Positions 6,863 to 15,660 of a stretch of 39,169 nucleotides of DNA are shown in pieces. The stretch covers positions 1-39,169 of the forward strand of contig CALBGL010000131.1 of assembly GCA_937892735.1 (NCBI GenBank), read 5' to 3'. This DNA is from an uncultured Clostridia bacterium. Lineage in GTDB: Bacteria; Bacillota; Clostridia; Lachnospirales; Bianqueaceae. A program made the position numbers and the translations under genes. The first letter of the stretch is position 1; each line of letters opens with the position of its first letter. A model generated the notes under the pieces. That model had not been told where the DNA came from, ran no database searches, and saw only the letters and a list, made by a program, of their open reading frames with translations.

Positions 6863-6894
6863 AAAGGCTTCCACCCACTCGAGCGGAAGCCTTT
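6863..6894. terminator. Hairpin terminator in the convergent spacer
   Basis: AAAGGCTTCC (6863-6872) pairs with GGAAGCCTTT (6885-6894), loop 12 bases. The T-rich tail is better on the plus strand (CTTTTG), but on the minus strand it is also the best stop candidate for the ATPase gene ending at 7028. Confidence 0.65.
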
Positions 6895-6908
6895 CTTTTG
6901 TCAAATAT

Positions 6909-7038
6909 TCGCCCAGAATCCAAAACATATCAGACCACGCACAATCCTCTCACGCTTTTCTTCGGAGATGGACGCTCTTTAGCGGACATCTCTTGGCGTG
7001 GTTCACTCGCCCAGAATCCAAAACATATCAGACCACGC
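6909..7038. repeat. Two copies of a 32-base direct repeat
   Basis: The same 32 bases (TCGCCCAGAATCC... to ...CAGACCACGC) occur at 6909-6940 and 7007-7038, 98 bases apart. The right copy supplies the last three codons and the stop of the ATPase gene (stop at 7028-7030). Around that copy, TGGCGTGGT (6994-7002) and ACCACGCCA (7032-7040) form perfect 9-base inverted arms. Confidence 0.85.
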
Positions 7039-9577
7039 CATGCTTCGCGGCTTTCTTTTCCTCTTTTCTCCGTGTCTTCTCTGCCCGCTTCTCCTCTTTG
7101 CGCAGCTGTCTGTTCTCGCGGTACTGCCGAAACTGTTGGCTGCGATCCTCGAAGATCCGAAACATAAAGTTCAATACGCCATACGCTGCCGACATAAAGA
7201 GCAGCATAAAGATCAGAAGATCACTATTCATTCGTTCCAGAGAGAAGAAATCCGGGAATAGAGCAATGCCGCCCCAGAATATCAGATTCATCGCAATAAA
7301 CAGTAACACTCTAAGCCAGTTAAATGGCCGGCTGATGCGGAAAAGAATCAAGAGACCTGTAAAACCTGCCACCACTACGCAAAGAGTAGACACTGTACCC
7401 TCCGCCATATCAAACTTCCCAGCACAGAACAGAATGAAACAAATATTGATGAATACGGACAGGCCACCAGGAATCGCCTTCATCATGACATTCCGCAGGA
7501 ATCGTCCTTTGACCCGGTCTCGGTTCGGCTGCAGCGCTAGGATAAAAGCCGGAATCCCAATACAGCTGGTACTGATCAGGCTCAGCTGTATCGGAATAAA
7601 CGGATACTGCATTGTTACAAACAAGAACAAGATAGCCAGCAGGCAGGAATATACCGTTTTGATCAGAAAGAGCGTCGATGAACGCTGTACATTATTGATA
7701 CACCGCCGTCCTTCCGCCACTACACGGGGCATGGAGTCGAAATTCGAGTTCAACAGCACCAATTCGGAAGCATTGCGGGCCGCATCCGTTCCGGAAGCCA
7801 TGGCAATACTGCAATCCGCCGCTTTAAGAGCTAAGACATCGTTTACGCCGTCGCCCGTCATTGCTACTGTATGTCCCGCCTTCTGCATGGCCTTGACTAA
7901 CTCTCTTTTCTGCTGCGGCGTAACACGTCCAAATACAGTGTACGTGTTTGCCGCGTCCATCAACTCCTCATCAGTCTTTAGCGTACTAGCATCCACCATC
8001 TTATCCCATCCCTGCACGCCTGCGAACTTCGCGATTCCTGCTACCGTATGCGGACTGTCGCCCGAAATGACCTTGATATCCACTCCCTGTTCCGCGAAAT
8101 ATTCCAACGTGGGTTGTGCTTCTTCTCTCACCTTATCCCGAAGAAGCACAAGCGCAATGGGCTCGATCTTTTCCGCTGCAGGCAGGCTCTCTCCCACAAA
8201 ACCTTCTTCAAAGTGTACCATAAGAAGCACCCGATATTCCACGGCATATTCATCAATCTTCTGCCGCAATTCTTCACTCATCGAAGGATATAAAAACTCT
8301 GCGGCTCCCAGACAAAATGTGCCATGTTCTTCGAATGTCGCCCCCGACCATTTCGTCTTACTGGTAAAGGATACTGCCTGTGTACAAACCCATGCGGCTT
8401 CTTCTCCACCCGGATACTTCGCCGCAATCGCCTTAAACGTCGCGTTATGATCCGGGATCGCCTGTGTCAGTGCTGTCAACGCTTGTGGAATCCGTTGCGC
8501 GTATTCTTCTACGAGTGGCATGGTATCCACCACTTCCATATAACCTTCTGTCAAGGTTCCTGTCTTATCCAGACATAGTGTATCCACACGGGCCAATGTT
8601 TCAATACAATACAACTGCTGTACCAGCACCTTATGCCGCGAAAGACGGATCACACTGACTGCCAGCGCCGTACTGGTCAACAGCATGAGTCCTTCCGGAA
8701 TCATCCCGATTAAAGACGCGGTCGTCGAAACAATGGCGCTCTGCCATGTGGCATCCGCAAGATTTAACTGCTTCATAAAAATCGTGATTCCCAAAGGGAC
8801 AATCAGCACAGAAACAATGCGAACAATCCACTGCAGAGACGTCATAATCTCTGAATTGATCTTCTTCACAAACTTGGCTCCGCTGGAAATCGAGGAAACA
8901 TATTTGTTGTTTCCCACCTGTACGGCCTGCGCCTTGCATTTTCCGCTGATCAAGAAAGACCCGGCCATCATCGTGTCCCCAGGCTCTTTTACAATCGCAT
9001 CCGCTTCTCCCGTGATGAACGACTCATCCACATTGCAGACACCCTCCAATACGACGCTATCCGCCTGCACCTGATTTCCCGCTTCCAACACCATGAGATC
9101 ATCCTGCACAATCTCCTCGCTGATCACTTCTTCTTCCTGACCTTCTCGGATGACTTTCACCTTACTGGCCGACAGAAATGACAACCTGTCCATAGTTCGC
9201 TTGGAACGAATCTCTTGAAAAATCCCAATCGCAGTATTGGCAATGATAATACCCATGAACGTAACATTTTTGTAGGAACCTGCAATCAGGATCGCCACCG
9301 CCAAAATCAGGTTAATCAGATTGAACAGCGTGCATATATTGCCAAGAATGATCTGCTTCACAGACTTCGTCTGACCCACGTCGTCCACATTTGTTTTTCC
9401 CTGGGCACGCCTTTCTTCTACTTGCGCGTGAGTCAGCCCTTTCTGGAGATCTACCTGGTAATCTGACCGTTCAATTTCCGGTGCGGGCGCTGCACCCGTT
9501 CCCTGGGAGGAGGCTTTCATGGAAGCCTCTTGCCCCACTTCCTCTGGTGTCATCCTCTTGTTCACTCCTTTTTCCAT
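7028..9577 (-). CDS. Cation-transporting P-type ATPase, CtpE-like
   Basis: This 849-residue membrane pump has the complete P-type core: actuator loop DESFITGEAD (about residues 184-193), PEGL in the ion-binding helix (294-297), the phosphorylated Asp in DKTGTLTEG (Asp337), an LGAAEF nucleotide-domain motif, the HAD hinge GDGVNDVLALKAAD (near 600) and a C-terminal set of transmembrane helices. TGEAD in place of TGES and the short N-terminus without metal-binding domains resemble the CtpE clade, one member of which is linked to calcium uptake in mycobacteria; the ion here is not proven. The tail is very basic (KKAAKHGVV). GGAG six bases before the first ATG supports the start; a second ATG nine codons in also has a ribosome site. 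The last codons lie in a repeated element. Confidence 0.93.
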   Translation of the reverse strand: MEKGVNKRMTPEEVGQEASMKASSQGTGAAPAPEIERSDYQVDLQKGLTHAQVEERRAQGKTNVDDVGQTKSVKQIILGNICTLFNLINLILAVAILIAGSYKNVTFMGIIIANTAIGIFQEIRSKRTMDRLSFLSASKVKVIREGQEEEVISEEIVQDDLMVLEAGNQVQADSVVLEGVCNVDESFITGEADAIVKEPGDTMMAGSFLISGKCKAQAVQVGNNKYVSSISSGAKFVKKINSEIMTSLQWIVRIVSVLIVPLGITIFMKQLNLADATWQSAIVSTTASLIGMIPEGLMLLTSTALAVSVIRLSRHKVLVQQLYCIETLARVDTLCLDKTGTLTEGYMEVVDTMPLVEEYAQRIPQALTALTQAIPDHNATFKAIAAKYPGGEEAAWVCTQAVSFTSKTKWSGATFEEHGTFCLGAAEFLYPSMSEELRQKIDEYAVEYRVLLMVHFEEGFVGESLPAAEKIEPIALVLLRDKVREEAQPTLEYFAEQGVDIKVISGDSPHTVAGIAKFAGVQGWDKMVDASTLKTDEELMDAANTYTVFGRVTPQQKRELVKAMQKAGHTVAMTGDGVNDVLALKAADCSIAMASGTDAARNASELVLLNSNFDSMPRVVAEGRRCINNVQRSSTLFLIKTVYSCLLAILFLFVTMQYPFIPIQLSLISTSCIGIPAFILALQPNRDRVKGRFLRNVMMKAIPGGLSVFINICFILFCAGKFDMAEGTVSTLCVVVAGFTGLLILFRISRPFNWLRVLLFIAMNLIFWGGIALFPDFFSLERMNSDLLIFMLLFMSAAYGVLNFMFRIFEDRSQQFRQYRENRQLRKEEKRAEKTRRKEEKKAAKHGVV

Positions 9578-9659
9578 CCTTTTCTCCTTTATTATACAGG
9601 ATTTCCTAAAGAAAGGCCATATGTTGTTTCCTAATAATTCTTTAAGAATTCTAAAAATA

Positions 9660-9689
9660 AAAGGCTCGTCCGCAAGTGACGAAGCCTTT
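9660..9689 (-). terminator. Terminator of the PF06541-family gene
   Basis: On the minus strand AAAGGCTTCGTC and GACGAGCCTTT (one bulged base) form a stem followed by TATTTTTAG. It lies about 35 bases after the stop at 9723. Confidence 0.75.
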
Positions 9690-9722
9690 CCCGCATGCCG
9701 GCATTTTCACCAGCGCCAAAAC

Positions 9723-10502
9723 TTAGGAAGAAACGTCCGGATCCACCGGTGTTGCGTTCGGATATATTTTATCCATCACAGCATCCGGATATACCTGATC
9801 CAAAAACCGCTCTATTTCGTTTCGAGCCGGAATTCCTTCTCGCCTAGCCGTATGGCGCCCTGCCGCCATCGCGGAGATTGTCAAATCAAAAGCCATGAAG
9901 ATACAAAACACTGTCGTGAGAATTTTCCCCCACTTTATAGGCAACTTCTCGATCGTACGCGATAAAAACGGATAGATCACCGCCATCCACAGGCTTCCTA
10001 AGATCCCCCAACAAAAGGCGAAGGCCAGATTGGTTCTGCCGCCAATATTCCACATTGTATCCTCATACTGCCAGGATACCGTTCCAAAAACAAGCTCCTG
10101 AAACCAACTGCATGCATACTCAAACCCCGCGCCCAATAACATACTGATCACAAAAACCCAGATCAGCTTCTTCGTGGGCAGCGCTGTCAGCACCAGAGTG
10201 ATCAATACCGCACCAAACCCATATACCGGATTAAATGGCCCGTACAGCAGGCCGGCCCGAAACTCAAATTTATGCTCAATAAAAATACAATATAATGTCT
10301 CCGCAATAAAGCCAATCACGCAGCCAATCATGAAAATCCAGAATAACTTTGAAAAACAGAGCCCCTGCGCAAACCGCTTCTCCTCTGCCTGAGGTTTGGA
10401 GGAGGAATCCGAAATATCGGTCGATTCCCGGGCACTCTCGCTATCTGTCCGCCGCTCTGGCGCTTGACTCTGCCGGATTTCTTTCTCCTTCCTCTCCATC
10501 AT
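9723..10502 (-). CDS. PF06541-family membrane protein (putative ABC-transporter type IV)
   Basis: The start at 10502 (MMERKEKE) follows an AAAGGA ribosome site and gives 259 residues; the frame open to 10622 crosses the upstream terminator. After a charged, Ser-rich cytoplasmic region (about 50 residues) come about five transmembrane segments. These contain the motifs that mark the CmpB-like family: GFIAETLYC, LLYGPFNPVYGFGA and WNIGGRTNLAFAFCWG. A C-terminal cytoplasmic tail carries IERFLDQVYPD. Relatives are common in Clostridia and are annotated as putative ABC-transporter membrane proteins, but no ATPase partner is nearby and the function is unknown. It is transcribed alone from a possible promoter at 10581-10609. 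Confidence 0.85.
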   Translation of the reverse strand: MMERKEKEIRQSQAPERRTDSESARESTDISDSSSKPQAEEKRFAQGLCFSKLFWIFMIGCVIGFIAETLYCIFIEHKFEFRAGLLYGPFNPVYGFGAVLITLVLTALPTKKLIWVFVISMLLGAGFEYACSWFQELVFGTVSWQYEDTMWNIGGRTNLAFAFCWGILGSLWMAVIYPFLSRTIEKLPIKWGKILTTVFCIFMAFDLTISAMAAGRHTARREGIPARNEIERFLDQVYPDAVMDKIYPNATPVDPDVSS

Positions 10503-10580
10503 AATCGTTCCTTTCCTGGGTATCCGTCTCCTCTTCTCACCAAACAGACAGAAGAACGGGTAATTGTAAACGTATGATGA

Positions 10581-10609
10581 AGTATAACATAAGATCCCCT
10601 GCCTTGCAA
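10581..10609 (-). promoter_or_regulatory. Possible promoter of the PF06541-family gene
   Basis: On the minus strand TTGCAA (10604-10609) and TATACT (10581-10586) are 17 bases apart. The -35 lies within the terminator hairpin of carB. The leader would be about 70 bases. Confidence 0.5.
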
Positions 10610-10632
10610 GAGTATTTCGCAAGACAGGGGAT
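10594..10632 (-). terminator. Probable terminator of carAB
   Basis: ATCCCCTGCCTTGC and GCAAGACAGGGGAT pair over 14 bases with one G-T step and a 9-11 base loop, 24 bases after the carB stop. The following T-run is weak (TCTTATGTT), so some read-through is possible. Confidence 0.55.
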
Positions 10633-10656
10633 TCTTATGAAAATATTATACGGTTC

Positions 10657-13600
10657 TTAATGTTTCATATCATTTAATTCTACCAGTTCGGTATTTTCCT
10701 GAGAATATTTGCTCATCAGGCTATCTGCCAGCGCATTAGCAGTATCCAGAGACGTCAGACAGGGGATCGAATGTTCCACCGCCTTACGGCGAATCTTTAC
10801 ACTGTCCTTCTGCGGCAAACGTCCCTTCGCAGAAGAGGAGATGATGTAATTGATATCACCGCTTTCCACCAGCGTCATGGAGTTGTACTCCGGATTCTCA
10901 TGGATCTTAGGCACTTCAATCACTGTCATACCCGCTCCCCGCAGAATTTCTGCAGTTCCTGAAGTCGCGTAGATCTGGAAGCCCATCTCGGCATACTTCT
11001 CAGCGATTTCCGCAATCTCATTCTTATCCCGATCCCTTACGGTGATAAAGATGCCGCCATCTTTCTTCATCTTATATCCAGCGGCCACCAGGCCTTTGTA
11101 TAACGCCTCATCCAGCGTACGTCCAATACCCAGCACCTCACCGGTGGACTTCATCTCAGGACCCAGCTGCACATCCACGTCGATCAGCTTCTCGAAGGAG
11201 AAGACCGGTACCTTGACACACATGTACTGCGGACGGCGGTACAGTCCCGTACCATAGCCCATATCCTTCAACTTCTCTCCCAGCATACAGCGTGTCGCCA
11301 GATCCACCATCGGCACTCCCGCCACCTTGCTGATATACGGAATCGTTCGGGAAGAACGCGGATTTACCTCGATAACATAGACCTCGTTGTCGTAGATGAC
11401 ATACTGGATATTGACCAGTCCCTTGGTCTTCAGCGCTACCGCCAGCTTCTTGGAATAGGTAATGATCTTCTGGCTCAAGCTTTCACTCAGGTTCCAGGCC
11501 GGATACACCGCAATAGAGTCTCCGGAATGCACGCCCGCTCTCTCGATGTGCTCCATGATACCCGGAATCAGAATATCCTCGCCATCACAGATTGCATCAA
11601 CTTCAATTTCAATTCCCATGAAATACTTATCGATCAACACCGGATTCTCGATGTTATGAGACAAGATGATCTCCATGTATTCCCGAATGTCGTCATCCGA
11701 ATGCGCGATAATCATATTCTGACCACCCAGCACATAAGAAGGACGCATCAACACCGGATATCCCAGATCATGCGCCGCAGCAAGCGCTTCTTCCAGCGCA
11801 AAGACCGTATGCCCCTGCGGCCGCTTGATCTTCAGTTCCTCCAGCAGTTCATCAAACCGCTCTCTGTCCTCTGCCATGTCGATACTGTCTGCCTGAGTTC
11901 CCAGGATTCGTACTCCCGCCTCATCCAGGAATTTCGTTAGCTTGATCGCCGTCTGTCCACCGAAGGCCACGACAACGCCATAAGGCTTCTCTACCCGAAT
12001 GATATTCATCACGTCTTCCGGCGTCAGCGGCTCAAAGTACAGACGATCCGCCGTGTCAAAATCCGTGGAAACTGTCTCCGGGTTATTATTCACAATCGCC
12101 ACCTGATATCCGGCCTTCTTCAGAGACCATACGCAGTGTACCGAAGCATAGTCGAACTCGATGCCTTGTCCGATCCGGATTGGGCCGGATCCAAATACAA
12201 TAATCGTCGGCTTGGTATCATTCTTTGCCGCAATAAACTCCTCCGCCTCATTCTCCTCATCATATGTAGAATAGAAATACGGCGTCTGCGCCGCGAACTC
12301 GGCCGCACAGGTATCTACCATCTTGAAGACCGCATGCTCATGCTGCGGAATTTTCTGTCCGGAGATCCGCTCGATCGCCTTATCCGGATATCCCAGCACC
12401 TTCGCCTCGTGGTACAGTTCCTGCGTCAGCGTTTCCTTCTGCATCTGTTCTTCGAAATGTACCAGATGCAGAAGCTTATTGAGGAACCACTCATCAATCA
12501 TCGTGATCTCATGAATCTTCTCTACGCTCATGCCTCTTTTCAAAGCCTCAAAGATAACAAACAGCCGTTCATCGTTACACTCGTGAACCCGCTCAAAAAT
12601 CTCCTCATCCGTCTTATCCTTAAGGCGCGGCATGTTCAGCGTATCCAGCGAGATCTCCGCGCCGCGGACCGCCTTCATCAGAGCCTGTTCAAAACTGATA
12701 CCGATAGCCATGACCTCGCCCGTCGCCTTCATCTGCGTCCCCAGGGTTCTCTTCGCATAGACAAACTTATCAAACGGCCACTTGGGCAGCTTAACAACCG
12801 CATAGTCGATCGTAGGCTCAAAGCAGGCATACGTCGTGCCCGTCACCGCATTCTTGATCTCATCCAGTGTATATCCAATAGCGATTTTCGTCGCCACTTT
12901 CGCAATCGGATACCCTGTCGCTTTCGACGCCAGCGCAGAAGAACGGGATACACGCGGATTCACCTCGATGACCGCATACTCCATGCTTTCCGGATGCAGC
13001 GCGAACTGTACATTACAGCCGCCCTCTACGCCCAAGGACTGTACGATATTGATCGCAGCCGTTCTCAGCATCTGATATTCCTTATTCGCTAAGGTGACAG
13101 CAGGGGCCAGCACGATGGAATCTCCGGTATGCACCCCTACCGGATCCACATTTTCCATACTACAGACAGTAATACTGTTTCCTTTGGCGTCCCGAATCAC
13201 TTCAAACTCGATCTCTTTCCAACCCGAGATACACTTCTCCACCAGGATCTGCGTGATCGGAGACATACGCAGACCATTGGACGCGATCTCCTCCATCTCC
13301 TCCACATCGTGCGCGATCCCGCCGCCGGTTCCGCCCAGCGTGAACGCCGGACGAATAATCACCGGATACCCGATCTCCTCCGCAAATGCCAGCGCGGACT
13401 CCAGATCATTCACGACCTTAGAAGGGATGCAGGGCTCACCGATAGAAAGCATCGTATCCTTGAACATCTGCCGGTCTTCCGCCTTATCAATCGTGTCCGG
13501 ACGAGCGCCCAGAAGACGAACACCATGGCTTTCCAGGAACCCTTCTCTCGCCAGCTGCATGGACAGGGTCAGACCCGTCTGCCCTCCCAGGGTGGACAAG

Positions 13601-13857
13601 ATACTGTCCGGTTTCTCCTTCTCGATGATCCGCTTCACGGTCTCCAGCGTCAGAGGCTCAATATAGATATGATCCGCCATGGCCTCGTCCGTCATAATCG
13701 TCGCCGGATTTGAGTTGATGAGAACGACCTCCAAGCCCTCTTCCCGCAATGCGCGGCAGGCCTGTGTTCCCGCATAATCAAACTCCGCGGCTTGTCCAAT
13801 GACGATGGGCCCAGAACCAATCACCATTACCTTCTTGAGATCCTTATTCAGCGGCAT
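10657..13857 (-). CDS. carB: Carbamoyl-phosphate synthase, large subunit
   Basis: This 1066-residue enzyme combines bicarbonate, ammonia and two ATP into carbamoyl phosphate for pyrimidine and arginine synthesis. It has the full duplicated layout: N-terminal half with VIGSGPIVIGQAAEFDYAG and an ATP-grasp domain (about residues 125-320) with GGTGGG; an oligomerisation segment; a second half with VFGSGPIRIGQGIEFDYASVH (near 560) and a second ATP-grasp (about 670-860); and a C-terminal MGS-like regulatory domain (about 930-1060) containing ITVRDRDKNE and YATSGTAE. Both synthetase sites look intact. The ATG at 13857 is favoured because GGAGG lies nine bases upstream; ATG at 13863 is too close. 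It overlaps the end of carA by 14 bases, so the subunits are translationally coupled. Confidence 0.98.
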   Translation of the reverse strand: MPLNKDLKKVMVIGSGPIVIGQAAEFDYAGTQACRALREEGLEVVLINSNPATIMTDEAMADHIYIEPLTLETVKRIIEKEKPDSILSTLGGQTGLTLSMQLAREGFLESHGVRLLGARPDTIDKAEDRQMFKDTMLSIGEPCIPSKVVNDLESALAFAEEIGYPVIIRPAFTLGGTGGGIAHDVEEMEEIASNGLRMSPITQILVEKCISGWKEIEFEVIRDAKGNSITVCSMENVDPVGVHTGDSIVLAPAVTLANKEYQMLRTAAINIVQSLGVEGGCNVQFALHPESMEYAVIEVNPRVSRSSALASKATGYPIAKVATKIAIGYTLDEIKNAVTGTTYACFEPTIDYAVVKLPKWPFDKFVYAKRTLGTQMKATGEVMAIGISFEQALMKAVRGAEISLDTLNMPRLKDKTDEEIFERVHECNDERLFVIFEALKRGMSVEKIHEITMIDEWFLNKLLHLVHFEEQMQKETLTQELYHEAKVLGYPDKAIERISGQKIPQHEHAVFKMVDTCAAEFAAQTPYFYSTYDEENEAEEFIAAKNDTKPTIIVFGSGPIRIGQGIEFDYASVHCVWSLKKAGYQVAIVNNNPETVSTDFDTADRLYFEPLTPEDVMNIIRVEKPYGVVVAFGGQTAIKLTKFLDEAGVRILGTQADSIDMAEDRERFDELLEELKIKRPQGHTVFALEEALAAAHDLGYPVLMRPSYVLGGQNMIIAHSDDDIREYMEIILSHNIENPVLIDKYFMGIEIEVDAICDGEDILIPGIMEHIERAGVHSGDSIAVYPAWNLSESLSQKIITYSKKLAVALKTKGLVNIQYVIYDNEVYVIEVNPRSSRTIPYISKVAGVPMVDLATRCMLGEKLKDMGYGTGLYRRPQYMCVKVPVFSFEKLIDVDVQLGPEMKSTGEVLGIGRTLDEALYKGLVAAGYKMKKDGGIFITVRDRDKNEIAEIAEKYAEMGFQIYATSGTAEILRGAGMTVIEVPKIHENPEYNSMTLVESGDINYIISSSAKGRLPQKDSVKIRRKAVEHSIPCLTSLDTANALADSLMSKYSQENTELVELNDMKH

Positions 13858-14941
13858 TTGCATCAACCTCCATCATCTTCATAAATTGATCCAATAAAAA
13901 TCCTGTATCTACCATACCCTCATCATTTCCCGGACGGAACTGCACACTGAGCGCCGGAAACTTCTCATACAGCAGTCCTTCGCAGGTGCCGTCATTCAGA
14001 TTGACGAAGGTCACTCTGGCTCCCTGCGGCAGCGCGTCCATCGAAACCGCATAACCATGATTCTGACTCGAGATGTAGACTCTGCCCGTCGGCAGGTACC
14101 GTACCGGCTGGTTGGCGCCCCGATGTCCATGTTTCAGCTTGATGACTCTGCCACCCATGGCGCTGGCCAACATGAGATGTCCCAGATCGATACCCATGAT
14201 CGGAACCCCAGACTCCGTCAGCTTCTTCACTTCCGCAACAATCTCCGGCTCCGCCTCGGGACTTCCCGGCCCATTCGAAAGCAGAATGCCATCCGGGTGC
14301 TTTGCCAGGATCTCTTCCGCCTTCGTATAGGCATTTACTACATGTACCTGCACGCCTCTTTCGATCAAATACTTTTTAAAGCAATCTGTCATACCCAGAT
14401 CCAGAATCGTCACGCGATACTTGGCATCGTCAGGACCCTCCACATAGTTTCTTGGGCAGGTAGCCTTCCGAACCAATCCCTCCACATGGTATGCTCTTGC
14501 CTTCTCGACGGCTTCCGGTATCTCCTTCTCGTCCATCACAATGCATCCATTCATGGTACCGTTCTCCCGCAGGACACGGGTCAGGCGCCGCGTATCTAAG
14601 CCGTAAAGACCTATCACACCCTGTTCTTTTAAAAAGGTGTCAATCGCTCCCTCACTTCTAAAATTGGAAGGCTCTTGACACCACTCTCGTACAATATACG
14701 CTTTTAAATAACACTTCCTGCTCTCGAAATCAGAGGGAATCAGACCATAATTTCCAATCAAAGGAAACGTCTGAACGACAATCTGACCGCAATAGCTGGG
14801 GTCTGTCAAAGTCTCAAGATATCCCGCCATCCCGGTTGTGAAAACCACTTCGCCCATGTCGGCGCCTCCTGCTTCGGCACCAAAGCTCTTCCCCTTGAAA
14901 ACCTCACCGTTCTCAAGTACCAGATACATCTCTCTGTCCAT
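13844..14941 (-). CDS. carA: Carbamoyl-phosphate synthase small subunit, glutaminase triad lost
   Basis: This 365-residue protein aligns with CarA throughout: N-terminal domain (LVLENGEVFKGKSFGA, GYLETLTDPSYCGQ, GNYGLI), then a class-I glutamine amidotransferase domain with LSNGPGSPE, GHRGANQPV and SQNHGYAV intact. The catalytic Cys motif GICLGHQ reads GIDLGHL, with Asp252 (GAT, 14186-14188) at the Cys and Leu256 at the oxyanion Gln. The HPE motif reads RPG, with Arg336 and Gly338. The spacing from 252 to 336 and 338 equals that of the E. coli triad (269, 353, 355). The domain should therefore fold but not hydrolyse glutamine. The start at 14941 follows AGGAGG. It is the first gene of carAB and overlaps carB by 14 bases. 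A separate active CarA may exist elsewhere. Confidence 0.93.
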   Translation of the reverse strand: MDREMYLVLENGEVFKGKSFGAEAGGADMGEVVFTTGMAGYLETLTDPSYCGQIVVQTFPLIGNYGLIPSDFESRKCYLKAYIVREWCQEPSNFRSEGAIDTFLKEQGVIGLYGLDTRRLTRVLRENGTMNGCIVMDEKEIPEAVEKARAYHVEGLVRKATCPRNYVEGPDDAKYRVTILDLGMTDCFKKYLIERGVQVHVVNAYTKAEEILAKHPDGILLSNGPGSPEAEPEIVAEVKKLTESGVPIMGIDLGHLMLASAMGGRVIKLKHGHRGANQPVRYLPTGRVYISSQNHGYAVSMDALPQGARVTFVNLNDGTCEGLLYEKFPALSVQFRPGNDEGMVDTGFLLDQFMKMMEVDANAAE

Positions 14942-15090
14942 TCTTATGTACCTCCTGACAATACTGCATATTCTCTCTGAAAATGCCCGCAGGACAATAA
15001 CGCAATCAAACCCCAGAGGATTCTGACTGCGCAGCGCAACCACTCTTCATTCTTTCTCTTCGCAGCCTGCTTGCACCCTGCCTTCACAAA

Positions 15091-15119
15091 ATAATACCAT
15101 AAAACAAGATGAAATGCAA
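15091..15119 (-). promoter_or_regulatory. Promoter of carAB
   Basis: On the minus strand TTGCAT (15114-15119) and TATTAT (15091-15096) are 17 bases apart. The leader would be about 140 bases, long enough for a regulatory structure, but I find no clear PyrR-binding consensus or attenuator in it. Confidence 0.6.
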
Positions 15120-15137
15120 GTATTATTTTTCGTTTTC

Positions 15138-15335
15138 TCAGAAGTTTTGCGTCGGCTTCCAGCATGTCCTTCTTGCCCTCCTTCCCAGCGCCGCACGAAC
15201 CCGTTCCAAATTGGCTTGTCCTGTCATATCCCACACCAGCTCTTCCGTGTCTCGATCCCAATACAACATGACAAGGGACGTTCGATACATTTTTGCGCTC
15301 ATCCAATAGGGCTCATCCGAGAAAGCGCTCGCTGA
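15138..15335 (-). pseudogene. Displaced C-terminal frame of the 15313-15660 lipoprotein
   Basis: Directly after the stop of the lipoprotein ORF, a frame shifted by one continues without a stop to 15138 and reads plausibly as protein (DEPYWMSAKMYRTSLVM, then YWDRDTEELVWDMTG, and a basic C-terminus). It has no ribosome site of its own. The simplest reading is that one base has been gained or lost near 15315-15340, cutting a protein of roughly 170 residues into two. A sequencing error or a programmed frameshift is also possible. Confidence 0.45.
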
Positions 15336-15660
15336 ACGGCCCCAGTTTTTTCTTATATTCCTCCAAGCCCTTTTCATCACAGGATATCCAGATCTCCTGC
15401 GCCGTCTTCTCATCCAGACGATCGATCATTCGTTCCCCCGACCGCCACTCGTTGCGTCCTTCCTGCCACGCGCACTCCTTCCAGGGCGCACCGTACGCTG
15501 CGCGCAGCTTTTTTCGAATGACCTCCGCATCGATTTCCGCTCTCCAATCTAATCCGGGATATAACAATAACGAAGAGGGGTTGCCCGAAACCGTCTCATG
15601 GCAGCTGCATAGAAATAGAAAGAACAACAGCAAGATACTATACTTTTTTATAAAGCTCAC
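15313..15660 (-). CDS. Small lipoprotein, possibly truncated by frameshift
   Basis: This 115-residue ORF starts with GTG (no good ATG) and shows a lipoprotein signal: KKY, a short Leu/Phe core, then the lipobox FLCSC with the lipidated Cys near residue 20. The rest is a small charged domain (WRAEIDAEVIRKKLRAAYG; RMIDRLDEKTAQEIW; EYKKKLGPF). I recognise no family. The ribosome site is weak, so the start is uncertain. The open frame appears to continue in another register downstream to 15138. It is a lone gene between carAB and the importer operon. Confidence 0.5.
   Translation of the reverse strand: MSFIKKYSILLLFFLFLCSCHETVSGNPSSLLLYPGLDWRAEIDAEVIRKKLRAAYGAPWKECAWQEGRNEWRSGERMIDRLDEKTAQEIWISCDEKGLEEYKKKLGPFSERFLG

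Larger units (their letters stand above)
6569..7027. repeat. Convergent spacer filled with palindromic modules and direct repeats
   Basis: No gene is seen between the HIT stop and the ATPase stop. Three modules bounded by TAATGnGAAA and TTTCnCATTA occur at 6618-6646, 6680-6744 and 6789-6816. The outer two share the same core (CCCCTGTTTTCTCATTACTCG), and the middle one holds a terminator. Between and beside them the short motif TGTTACATC recurs (6661-6669, 6832-6840, and variants near 6595 and 6759). Then come a second hairpin (6863-6894) and a 32-base direct repeat. The layout resembles a mosaic of REP-like elements at a convergent junction. Confidence 0.65.

Noticed and set aside
6909..7038. 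CRISPR-like repeat pair
   Set aside because: Only two copies, one inside a coding end, with no further spacers and no cas genes.
6831..8450. 539-codon open frame on the plus strand opposite the P-type ATPase
   Set aside because: It is the reverse image of a well-supported gene, has no ribosome site and its product resembles no protein.
9578..9600. TATAAT just upstream of the ATPase gene as its -10 box
   Set aside because: It would start RNA inside the ribosome site and has no matching -35.
12136..13092. 318-codon open frame opposite carB
   Set aside because: carB is certain on the other strand; the opposite frame has no start signals.
14942..15084. PyrR attenuator or riboswitch in the carA leader
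   Set aside because: The leader is long enough, but I find no PyrR-binding consensus, no terminator/antiterminator pair and no known riboswitch core.
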